From: an uncultured Bacteroidales bacterium
GTDB lineage: Bacteria; Bacteroidota; Bacteroidia; Bacteroidales; Paludibacteraceae
Length of the DNA stretch: 6,295 bases
Direction of reading: 5' to 3'
NCBI GenBank assembly: GCA_900556095.1
Contig: USNU01000093.1
Location: forward strand, 1-6,295
Shown in pieces: positions 1 through 6,288 of the stretch. The position numbers and the translations under genes were made by a program. Positions within the stretch are counted from its first letter, which is position 1; every line of letters begins with the position of its first letter. The notes beneath the pieces are model-generated. The model had not been told where the DNA came from, did no database searches, and saw only the letters and a list, made by a program, of their open reading frames with translations.

Positions 1-385
1 CGGCCATAGCGTCTTCCATACAGTCGTAGGTATCGTATATATCCTTTAGGCGACAACAAAGGAGATGCAGATCATGATAGGTATAAAAACGGTAAAAGGT
101 ATCCCGCCTGCGAACCGGGCGGTTCCGTAGGGGAGCGAAAGAAGTCTCTCCGGTACGGATAAACTCGTAAGGACTTTCGCCCATCAGCCGGTGTAGCTCT
201 TCCGCTTTTTGGAGAATATGCGCCCTGCGACCGTAAGAGATCCACGCCGTCAGGAAAGCCGATATCTCAATATCCCGTTTCTCCGTAAACCGATGGGGGA
301 ATCGAACCGGATCATCCTTGATAAACGATTCCGTATTGTACGTTTTCGCCCATTCACGAAGTAAAGAGATGGTCTTTGTATCCAT
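1..385 (-). CDS. TIGR02757/DUF2400 family protein, N-terminal 128 residues (C-terminus cut by window edge)
   Basis: This is an unannotated-function family found widely in Bacteroidota; I know no established activity. The visible part is 128 codons of a family usually around 250 residues. I recognise it from the block at residues 26-54: PVRFPHRF, KRDIEISAFLTAW, then SYGRR, followed by a helix ending LMGESPYEFI (residues 67-76). The protein is rich in Arg and Tyr, with no signal peptide or membrane segment, so it is probably cytoplasmic. The start is ATG at 385, one base after the TAA of the alkylation-repair gene (TAACATGG on the minus strand), which implies translational coupling and co-expression. 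Its place directly behind a DNA glycosylase gene hints at a nucleic-acid role, but that is inference only. Family assignment is fairly secure; function is unknown. Confidence 0.85.
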   Translation of the reverse strand, partial: MDTKTISLLREWAKTYNTESFIKDDPVRFPHRFTEKRDIEISAFLTAWISYGRRAHILQKAEELHRLMGESPYEFIRTGETSFAPLRNRPVRRRDTFYRFYTYHDLHLLCCRLKDIYDTYDCMEDAMA

Positions 386-386
386 G

Positions 387-1094
387 TTATTTCTTCTTTA
401 GAAAATATTGCCGCTCGGGTTCCGGATAATGCTCGATAGCGTAACGAAGCGCCGTACGAGGAAGACGAGTAGCGTTGCGTTCCAAGAAATCGGTAAGCGT
501 CTGCCGCTCCTTTTTGCCGACCTCACGCAGCATCCACCCAACCGCCTTATGCATCAAATCGTGTTTATGACCGATCAACCGTTCGGATAACTCCAAGGTA
601 TCCCCAAAATCATTCCGACGGATAAATGCCCACGTAGAGACGATCGAGATCCGTTGTTCCCATAAATTCTCGCTTTCCGCCAAACGGTAGAGGAGGGAAC
701 GATCTTTGTCCACCAAATATTCGCCGACGATATCCCGACAGGTCAAATCTACCAAATCCCAGTTATTGCAACGCCGCATATTCTTCAGATAGAATCGGAA
801 GATGGCTTCCCGCTCTTCCGGCATCGCTTTCCGATCCTGGAAACGATAGACCAAAATCAGCAAGGCACATAGACGTGCCTCATGCCACGGACTATCCAGC
901 AACAGCTGCAGCTCATCGAAAGGAGTCGCCTTATTAGCCTTCGCTATGCTGCGGGTTTGCGGGACAACCACTCCGAGAAACTGATCGCCCTCGCCATATT
1001 GACCGGGACCAGTCTTGAAAAAGCGGCTCAAATGAACCGCCTTCTCGGGTGTACCGACCGACTGTAGCTCGGATAGGATAAACGCCGCCGTCAT
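387..1094 (-). CDS. DNA alkylation repair protein, AlkD-like DNA glycosylase
   Basis: Predicted HEAT-like-repeat DNA glycosylase that excises cationic alkylated purines such as N3- and N7-alkyl bases. It has 235 residues, a normal length for the AlkD family. Visible signatures are NNWDLVDLTC at 110-119 (Trp112 and Asp116 match the AlkD active-site Trp/catalytic Asp pair in spacing), Arg148 in QRISIVSTWAF, Trp187 in KAVGWMLREVGK, and the C-terminal LPRTALRYAIEHYP at 211-224 that closes the family. The protein is all-helical, soluble and cytoplasmic. The reading frame stays open far upstream to 1802, but that part lies antisense-like over the dehydrogenase gene. The start chosen is ATG at 1094, where protein homology begins and which overlaps the dehydrogenase stop as ATGA (1091-1094). 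It is the second gene of a three-gene operon. I am confident of the family; substrate range cannot be read from sequence. Confidence 0.92.
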   Translation of the reverse strand: MTAAFILSELQSVGTPEKAVHLSRFFKTGPGQYGEGDQFLGVVVPQTRSIAKANKATPFDELQLLLDSPWHEARLCALLILVYRFQDRKAMPEEREAIFRFYLKNMRRCNNWDLVDLTCRDIVGEYLVDKDRSLLYRLAESENLWEQRISIVSTWAFIRRNDFGDTLELSERLIGHKHDLMHKAVGWMLREVGKKERQTLTDFLERNATRLPRTALRYAIEHYPEPERQYFLKKK

Positions 1095-2008
1095 GGCCGG
1101 AGTACCCGTGATACGGGACGGTCGCCCTCCAAGAAACCGATCACGTTGTTGCATACCGTGCGTGCCATAATGATACGGGTTTCCATCGTCTGGGTGCCGA
1201 TATGAGGGGTTAATACCACGTTGTCCATTTCCAATAACTCGGGGAGAGGATAGTCTCCAAACTCGAATACATCCAAACCGGCACCATGAATCGTACCTTC
1301 TCGCAAGGCTTTTACCAAGGCATGCTCGTCCACCAACGGGCCACGGGCCGTGTTGATCAGGATGGCGGAAGGCTTCATCTGCTTGAACTCTTCCTCGCCG
1401 AGGATATGGTAGGTATCGGGGGTATAAGGGGCGTTCAAGGATACGAAATCGGCTTTCGCCAGAAGCTCTTCCTTGGAGACGTAGGTAACATTCAATTTGG
1501 TCTCGTCCTCGATGCAAAGCTGACGGCGATTGTGGTAGATCACATCCATGCCCAAAGCATTCGCCCGTTTTGCCAAGGCCTTGCCGATACGTCCCATACC
1601 GATAATTCCTAATGTCCTGCCATAGAGCGAATGGCTCAGATTGTTCATCACGCCGAACTCCACTCCACCTCGTTTGCGCATATTCTTGTCGAATTCCACG
1701 GTTCGCCTTGCCACAGCGTGCATCAGCGCAAAGGCTAATTCGGCAGTCGGTTCCACCACGGAACGTGAAGTATTGGTAACCCGAATACCTCGCTCCCGAC
1801 ACGCATCGAGATCGATATTGTTGTACCCTGCCCCGAAATTGGCAATCAAACGCAAATTCGGCGCAGACGCAATCATCTCGCGCGTCACAGGCTTATCAAA
1901 TGTAGAAACCAAGACCTCTGCTTTCTCAAGAGGTACAGACAAACTATGTTCTGCCGCCAAACGGGCAAAACCTTTTTTAGGTAATGTTGTTGTAAACGCT
2001 ATTTGCAT
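1091..2008 (-). CDS. D-2-hydroxyacid dehydrogenase family protein (NAD(P)-dependent)
   Basis: Predicted cytoplasmic oxidoreductase that interconverts a 2-hydroxyacid and a 2-oxoacid using NAD(P)H. It has 305 residues, slightly short for the family because the N-terminal catalytic lobe seems to lack about 15-20 residues near position 27. Motifs: FGAGYNNID (58-66), the nucleotide-binding GMGRIG (137-142), active-site Arg222 in NTARGPLVDE, and His269 in LTPHIG. The canonical catalytic Glu, expected 29 residues after the Arg and 18 before the His, falls on Gly251; Glu249 and Asp252 flank it. His159-Asn160-Arg161-Arg162 after the second beta strand may favour NADP(H), an inference. The start is ATG at 2008 rather than the in-frame start at 2071, because the promoter lies between them and MQIAFTTTLP is the usual family N-terminus. 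It is first in an operon with the AlkD-like and DUF2400 genes. The substrate is unknown; glyoxylate or hydroxypyruvate reductase are generic guesses. Confidence 0.9.
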   Translation of the reverse strand: MQIAFTTTLPKKGFARLAAEHSLSVPLEKAEVLVSTFDKPVTREMIASAPNLRLIANFGAGYNNIDLDACRERGIRVTNTSRSVVEPTAELAFALMHAVARRTVEFDKNMRKRGGVEFGVMNNLSHSLYGRTLGIIGMGRIGKALAKRANALGMDVIYHNRRQLCIEDETKLNVTYVSKEELLAKADFVSLNAPYTPDTYHILGEEEFKQMKPSAILINTARGPLVDEHALVKALREGTIHGAGLDVFEFGDYPLPELLEMDNVVLTPHIGTQTMETRIIMARTVCNNVIGFLEGDRPVSRVLRP

Positions 2009-2016
2009 ATCGGGTA

Positions 2017-2048
2017 CAAAGGTACTGCTTTTTACGGAAACCGACAAA
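2017..2048 (-). promoter_or_regulatory. Bacteroides-type promoter for the dehydrogenase/alkD-like/DUF2400 operon
   Basis: On the minus strand TTTG (2045-2048), 20 bases, then TACCTTTG (2017-2024) fit the Bacteroides sigma-ABfr consensus exactly (-33 TTTG, -7 TAnnTTTG, spacing 19-21). With the -7 box placed as usual, transcription should begin near 2013, about five bases before the dehydrogenase ATG at 2008, giving a nearly leaderless mRNA. Confidence 0.8.
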
Positions 2049-2077
2049 TAAAAAATAGAACGTATTTTCAAATATCA

Positions 2078-2109
2078 TTTGCACAGACACAGAAAAAGCA
2101 GTAATTTTG
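2078..2109 (+). promoter_or_regulatory. Bacteroides-type promoter for panB
   Basis: TTTG (2078-2081), 20 bases, then TAATTTTG (2102-2109) fit the Bacteroides -33/-7 consensus exactly. Expected start of transcription is near 2113, leaving a leader of about 76 nt before the panB ATG. It lies back to back with the minus-strand promoter; the two -33 boxes are 29 bp apart. Confidence 0.8.
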
Positions 2110-2129
2110 CAAGTCCTTATATAGGAAAG

Positions 2130-2160
2130 TTTCATTGTACCCAAATTTCATTGTACAATG
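2130..2160 (+). repeat. Direct repeat plus palindrome in the panB leader (candidate operator)
   Basis: TTTCATTGTAC occurs at 2130-2140 and again at 2146-2156, a 16-bp period. The second copy extends into the perfect 12-bp palindrome CATTGTACAATG (2149-2160). The core motif TTCATT recurs at 2165-2170 and 2176-2181. Position just downstream of the predicted transcription start suits a repressor site or an mRNA structure, but no regulator is identified here. Confidence 0.5.
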
Positions 2161-2188
2161 TTTCTTCATTAGTTATTCATTAAAATTT

Positions 2189-3004
2189 ATGTCAGTACAC
2201 ATACAGATTTCCCGCGTAACCACTACCCAGTTGCGCAAAATGAAAGAAGCAGGCGAAAAAATCGCCATGCTTACGAGTTACGATTTTACTCTAACCTCGC
2301 TGATTGACGAGGCAGGGATTGATATGATATTGGTGGGCGACAGCGCAAGCAACATTGTATGCGGCAACCAGTACACCCTACCCATCACTATGGACGAGAT
2401 GATATTTCTGACCCGCGGCGTGGTGCGCGGCGCCAAACGTGCAATGGTGGTCATCGATATGCCCTTTGGCAGTTATCAAGTAAGTGAAGAAGAAGGGGTA
2501 AGAAACGCTATCCGTATGATTAAGGAGAGCGGTGCGGATGCTGTAAAATTAGAAGGAGGCGAGGAGGTGCTACCTGTAATACGCCACACTATTCAGGCAG
2601 GAGTGCCCGTAGTAGGTCATCTGGGACTCACGCCACAGTCGGTAAACCAATTCGGAGGATACGGACTGCGTGCGAAAGGCGAAGCCGAAGCAGAGAAACT
2701 TTTACACGATGCCAAACTATTGGATGAAGCAGGATGTTGCGCCATCGTATTGGAGAAAATACCAGCAGCGCTTGCCACAGAAGTTACAAAACAGGTAAGT
2801 TGCCCCACCATAGGCATCGGTGCCGGCAATGGCACCGACGGGCAAGTATTGGTGCTACACGATATGTTGGGACTGAATCAAGGTTTCAAACCGAAATTTC
2901 TGCGCCACTTTGCCGAACTCGGCAATGAGGTAAAAAACGCCGTGAGCGAGTACATCTCCACTGTAAAAGATACTACCTTCCCGAATGCAGAAGAAAGTTA
3001 TTGA
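2189..3004 (+). CDS. panB: 3-methyl-2-oxobutanoate hydroxymethyltransferase (ketopantoate hydroxymethyltransferase)
   Basis: Cytoplasmic enzyme that transfers a hydroxymethyl group from 5,10-methylenetetrahydrofolate to 2-oxoisovalerate, making ketopantoate, the first committed step of pantothenate and CoA synthesis. It has 271 residues, the normal family length, in a single TIM-barrel domain. Signatures: MLTSYDF (27-33), LVGDS with metal ligand Asp51, IDMPFGSY with metal ligand Asp90, VKLEGGE with metal ligand Glu122, VGHLGLTPQSVN (142-153), catalytic Glu189 in VLEKIP, and GIGAGNGTDGQVLV (209-222). Metal and catalytic assignments are by comparison with E. coli PanB. The start is ATG at 2189, giving MSVHIQISRVTTTQLRKMK, which fits the family; an in-frame TTG at 2135 would add 18 atypical residues. 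No Shine-Dalgarno is seen, as is common in Bacteroidota. It has its own promoter and leader. The other pantothenate genes are not next to it. Confidence 0.96.
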   Translation: MSVHIQISRVTTTQLRKMKEAGEKIAMLTSYDFTLTSLIDEAGIDMILVGDSASNIVCGNQYTLPITMDEMIFLTRGVVRGAKRAMVVIDMPFGSYQVSEEEGVRNAIRMIKESGADAVKLEGGEEVLPVIRHTIQAGVPVVGHLGLTPQSVNQFGGYGLRAKGEAEAEKLLHDAKLLDEAGCCAIVLEKIPAALATEVTKQVSCPTIGIGAGNGTDGQVLVLHDMLGLNQGFKPKFLRHFAELGNEVKNAVSEYISTVKDTTFPNAEESY

Positions 3005-4470
3005 AATGCACCATATATAATGTGCAAAATGGCAGAATGAACGTGCTAAGAAGCCAAACGACAAAGAGAATGATATGTAAGGCATAGTTTTTGCCGTGCG
3101 TGGGAAGAAAAAATTTTCAGACAAAGGGTGGAAAAAATATACAACTTTTTTCAGCGCCATAAGTGGCTGCTTTGGACGCTGTTTGGCGTTACATTTATTG
3201 CGTTTGTGTTGCTCGGACTGCAATGCAAATTGGAGGAAAACATCTTCAAACTACTCCCCAAGACCGATACTGAGAGGACCGAAAGTTTGGCATTTACCAA
3301 TCTTCGACTAAAGGATAAGATTATGGTGCAGGTTGTGAGCAGGGACTCCACTGCACCGACCAATGCAGAAACAATGGCGTTGGCTATGGAGCGGTTTATC
3401 TACTTAGTGACAAAACAAGATACAGCAACCCACATTGTCCTAAACACCCTATCAGAAATTGACCCGATGTTAATACTTGATGCGGGAAATTATCTGATGG
3501 AACACGGGGCCGCCTACACCGATTTTACCGATGAAGAGATGGATTCGCTGACCAACGTGGAACATATACGGGCGCAAGTGGAACTCTACGATGACCTATT
3601 GGAGACCGATCTCGGACAGAACCTCTACGACCTAATGGCATACGATCCTTGCGGTATCAGCACAAAGGGGCTACCCATTTCGCTTTTCTCCAAAGACGGA
3701 AATAGCACAAGTAAGTTTCAATACAACCATATTTTTGCCGGCAACGGGCAGGCATGCATCGGATTTATCACTCCTACTTTTGGTACGGATGATTCGCAGA
3801 CGGCAGCCAAATTGGTGCGGTATATGGAGCGGGCACGAGAACAAGTGCTAACCGAGTATGAAGGTGTGGATGTATTGTTTCATGGTACGATAGTGTTGGC
3901 AGGCTACAACTCAATGCGTATCCGATACGACCTATTGGTAACACTTGGTATTGCGCTGACCATCATCATATTGTTTCTTGCCTTTACACTCAAGCGTCCA
4001 CGCTATCTTGTATTACTGCTGGTTCCAATAGTATATGGGACGTTCTTCTCATTGGCAACAATCTACGTGGCACGGGGTTGGATGTCGCTGATGGCATTGG
4101 GATTAGGTGTAATTGTATTAGGTGTGGCTTTGTCATATTGTCTGCACGTAGTAATACACTATATTTATACAGGGGATGTACGACAGACCGTGCGCGAGCA
4201 GAGTAAGCCCGTATTTCTCGGGGCACTAACCACCATCGGGGCTTTTGCGGGGTTACTATTCACTGAATCGTCCCTATTACAAGACTTTGGCATATTTGCT
4301 TTGCTTGCAGTAGCAGGTACGACGGCTGTCAGTTTGTTCGTAATGCCCCATTGTTTTCCCCACAGAAATACGCCAAACAGGCACGCTTTCAGCGTATTGG
4401 AGCGCATCAACTCCTACAACATCGATCGCAACAAGTATATCTGCAGCGCAGTGCTAATCTGGGTCGTAGT

Positions 4471-4497
4471 GTGTATCTGTTTCTCAAACAGATACAC
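4471..4497. repeat. Perfect 12-bp inverted repeat with 3-nt loop inside the exporter gene
   Basis: GTGTATCTGTTT (4471-4482), loop CTC, AAACAGATACAC (4486-4497). It encodes the end of TM7 and the start of the second periplasmic domain (CICFSNRYT). Only three T follow, so it is not a standard terminator. Confidence 0.75.
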
Positions 4498-5318
4498 TTT
4501 CGACAGCAACCTGCGCCACATCGGCTATATTGCGCCAAACACGCAACGAGCAATAGATAGTTGGAACCATCTACAGAACAACGGACATACGGCACAATAC
4601 TATGCTTCAGTGGCCCCGACATTAGAAGAAGCCCTTGAACAATTGCCCGCCATAGAGCAGACTGCCGATAGTTTGGCACGAGCAGGAGAGATAGCCCGCC
4701 CGATGAAGATGAGCGGAATTCTTCCCTCATTACAAGAGCAGGAAAGACGTATAGCCCATTGGAAGGCTTATTTTTCCCCCGAAAAGCAACAACAAGTATG
4801 GCACAACATAGAGCAAGTCTGCCAAGAAGAAGGTATAGACGCGAAGATGTTTGCGCCATTTAAAGAGGCTATGGAATCTCCTGCACCCCCCGACCAGATA
4901 GCCCAAGCAGGGTTGATACCCGATGAGATATTGGGCAATTTTGTAGAGGAGACACACAACGAAGTCTTGGTTTATTTCCCGCTTAAATACATCACTACAG
5001 ATACCCGGCATATCAACGATGTAATGACCACTGCAACGGGATGTATGGTACTTGACCCCTACTATTACAGTACCAATTTAGTGGAACTGATACACGATGA
5101 CTTTGACAGGATTATGCTTATCAGTTCGGTGTTTGTATTGGTGCTTCTGCTCATCACCTACCACAACCTATGGATTGCGATCATAGCTTTCCTGCCGATG
5201 ATACTATCGTGGTACACAGTATTAGGCGCAATGGCATTGTTCCACCAACCGTTTAACCTTATCAATATAGTAGTATCATCGTTTGTATTCGGCATAGGCG
5301 TGGATTATAATTTTCGTA

Positions 5319-5558
5319 ATGGAAGGACTGGTTAGCGGAGAAAACAGCAAGACAATGGTTTACCATCGCACAGCCATCACAATATCGGCGTTTATTCTCG
5401 TACTATGTATGTTCTCCTTATTCTTTGCCTCCCATCCTGCTCTCTATTCCATCAGTTTTGCCTCAGTGGTAGGTATGATTACCACGCTGCTGCTGACCTA
5501 TACATTAGAACCTAATTTATACAAATTATATCAATATTTTCGCAATAAGAAACAATGA
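5319..5558 (+). CDS. C-terminal fragment of the MMPL exporter (displaced frame)
   Basis: An open frame of 79 codons from ATG 5319 that carries the last two membrane helices of the exporter (about residues 19-36 and 45-65) and the basic tail YQYFRNKKQ. It overlaps the upstream frame by 17 bases in the +1 frame. Only if translation restarts at this internal ATG would it be a separate polypeptide, and then it could not by itself transport anything. It is best read as the 3' part of the broken gene. Its intact frame and its ATGA overlap with the next start suggest the break is recent or artefactual. Confidence 0.8.
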   Translation: MEGLVSGENSKTMVYHRTAITISAFILVLCMFSLFFASHPALYSISFASVVGMITTLLLTYTLEPNLYKLYQYFRNKKQ

Positions 5559-6121
5559 AAAGAACCATTTTATCTACCCTTTTAGCCGTATTTTGCAGTA
5601 GTATATGGGCTGTAACGGCACAAGACATATCCGCACTGCACCACGCAGGAGAGACTCTACAATGCTCTTTTACAGAAGTGAAAACTATGCCACGCGCCAA
5701 GAAGGAAATTTCCAAATCAGGGAACCTCACTTATACCCATCCGTCCGACCTGCGTTTGGACTATACAGACCCTGCGGGAGATTATACACTGATTAGCAAA
5801 GATGTGTTTGAGGTGCGCCGAAACGGGAAAGTACAACATTTCAATATCAGCAATCCAGAGCAACGAATGTCGGTATTCCGCCAAAGTCTGCTATATGCTT
5901 TTGCCGGTGATACAGAAGCCCTAACGACCCTAAACGAGGCTCAAGCGAATTACCAAGAGAAAGGCAACACGTATATTTGCACCGTTACTGCCAACAAAAC
6001 AAACGGAACACGCGGTATTGCAAAACTGCAACTGACCTACAACAAAAAAAGCGGTGTTTTACAATCTCTCGTCATCACCGAAAATAATGGCAATTATACT
6101 ACCTATACTGTGAAAAAATAA
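5555..6121 (+). CDS. LolA-like outer-membrane lipoprotein carrier protein
   Basis: Predicted soluble periplasmic carrier that binds acyl chains of lipoproteins or related lipids and ferries them to the outer membrane. It has 188 residues: signal peptide 1-22 (MKRTIL, hydrophobic core, V-T-A before Gln23, a signal-peptidase-I type site), then a LolA-type domain. Family features are CSFTEVKTMP (37-46), the GNLTYTHPSDLRLDYTDPAGDYTLISKD strand pair spread over 56-83 (G-x-L-x-Y, P-x-x-L-R-x-x-Y), and C-terminal beta strands with LQLTYNKKSG and LVITENNG. Cys14 sits in the hydrophobic core and is not a lipobox. ATG 5555 overlaps the exporter stop as ATGA, so the two are one transcription and translation unit. 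LolA-like genes next to MMPL exporters are known from aryl-polyene and dialkylresorcinol clusters of Bacteroidota, which suggests a dedicated carrier rather than the housekeeping LolA; no Lol ABC genes are present. The cargo is unknown. Confidence 0.88.
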   Translation: MKRTILSTLLAVFCSSIWAVTAQDISALHHAGETLQCSFTEVKTMPRAKKEISKSGNLTYTHPSDLRLDYTDPAGDYTLISKDVFEVRRNGKVQHFNISNPEQRMSVFRQSLLYAFAGDTEALTTLNEAQANYQEKGNTYICTVTANKTNGTRGIAKLQLTYNKKSGVLQSLVITENNGNYTTYTVKK

Positions 6122-6148
6122 ATTTTGCTCAAATAATAGTAATATCCC

Positions 6149-6182
6149 AAAAAACAGCATCCTATGTCAGGTGCTGTTTTTT
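6149..6182 (+). terminator. Rho-independent terminator after the LolA-like gene
   Basis: Stem AAAAAACAGCATC (6149-6161) pairs with GGTGCTGTTTTTT (6170-6182), with one G-U pair and an 8-nt loop. The 3' arm ends in six T. The matching A run means it could also act on transcripts from the other side. It lies 28 bases after the stop codon. Confidence 0.88.
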
Positions 6183-6266
6183 GTTGTGCAATAACCATAA
6201 TATTCGACCTGATTTTGGAAAAGACACACCATGAAAAAACGGATACAATAGTATTACAAAAGAAGG

Positions 6267-6288
6267 TAGTGGTAGGGTAGTGGTAGGG
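6267..6288. repeat. Two tandem copies of an 11-bp G-rich unit at the window edge
   Basis: TAGTGGTAGGG at 6267-6277 and 6278-6288, preceded by a further GG. Five G runs of two or three lie in 24 bases. The right edge of the window is seven bases away, so the true extent of the array is unknown. The stretch 6183-6266 holds no gene that I can support. Confidence 0.6.

Larger units (their letters stand above)
3128..5558 (+). pseudogene. MMPL/RND-superfamily membrane exporter, interrupted by a frameshift near 5309
   Basis: Predicted inner-membrane, proton-driven exporter of the MMPL/RND type, often used for lipids or lipid-linked products. The first frame runs from GTG 3128 to TAG 5335 (735 codons). 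Order: TM1 about 13-30, then EENIFKLLPKTD, a periplasmic domain to about 265, TM2-TM6 at about 268-406, TM7 about 438-453, a second periplasmic domain to about 660, then TMs to residue 733. The frame fails after GVDY (724-727): the expected Ser-Ile-Phe continues as IFVMEGLVSG in the +1 frame, through two more TMs to TGA 5558. Restoring two bases at 5309-5310 would give about 810 residues, a normal length. GTG 3128 is chosen because MEKIYNFFQRHKWLL is a typical family start and no in-frame ATG precedes it. The stop overlaps the LolA-like start. It is either a recent pseudogene or a sequencing error; an intact homologue is the likely ancestor. Confidence 0.88.

Noticed and set aside
1095..1802. 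Upstream extension of the AlkD-like reading frame (236 more codons)
   Set aside because: It overlaps the dehydrogenase gene on the same strand in another frame, has low-complexity Arg/Gly-rich sequence without family likeness, and the ATGA overlap at 1091-1094 gives a clear start.
1286..2051. Plus-strand open frames at 1286-1612 and 1641-2051
   Set aside because: Both are antisense to the well-supported dehydrogenase, and their translations show no recognisable family or typical protein pattern.
2009..2071. Longer dehydrogenase N-terminus starting at 2071
   Set aside because: The 21 extra residues span the promoter and do not fit the family; MQIAFTTTLP at 2008 does.
2135..2188. TTG start for panB
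   Set aside because: It adds 18 residues not seen in PanB, and lies in the repeat-rich leader; ATG 2189 gives a normal N-terminus.
3007..3026. Inverted repeat TGCAC/GTGCA just after panB as terminator
   Set aside because: The stem is only 5 bp with a 10-nt AT loop and no T run, so it is too weak to call.
3085..3093. TAGTTTTTG as a -7 box for the exporter gene
   Set aside because: It has one base too many for TAnnTTTG and there is no TTTG at the right distance upstream. Whether the exporter has its own promoter or is read through from panB stays open.
2617..5011. Minus-strand open frames opposite panB and the exporter
   Set aside because: They are short shadows of the plus-strand genes with no family likeness or start signals.
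5306..5321. Programmed ribosomal frameshift in the exporter
   Set aside because: There is no slippery heptamer, no rare-codon pause and no stop codon at the shift point, and a +1 slip would still leave out the expected Ser. A two-base loss explains it better.
6231..6251. ATG AAA AAA start at 6231 as a new gene
   Set aside because: It meets TAG after six codons.
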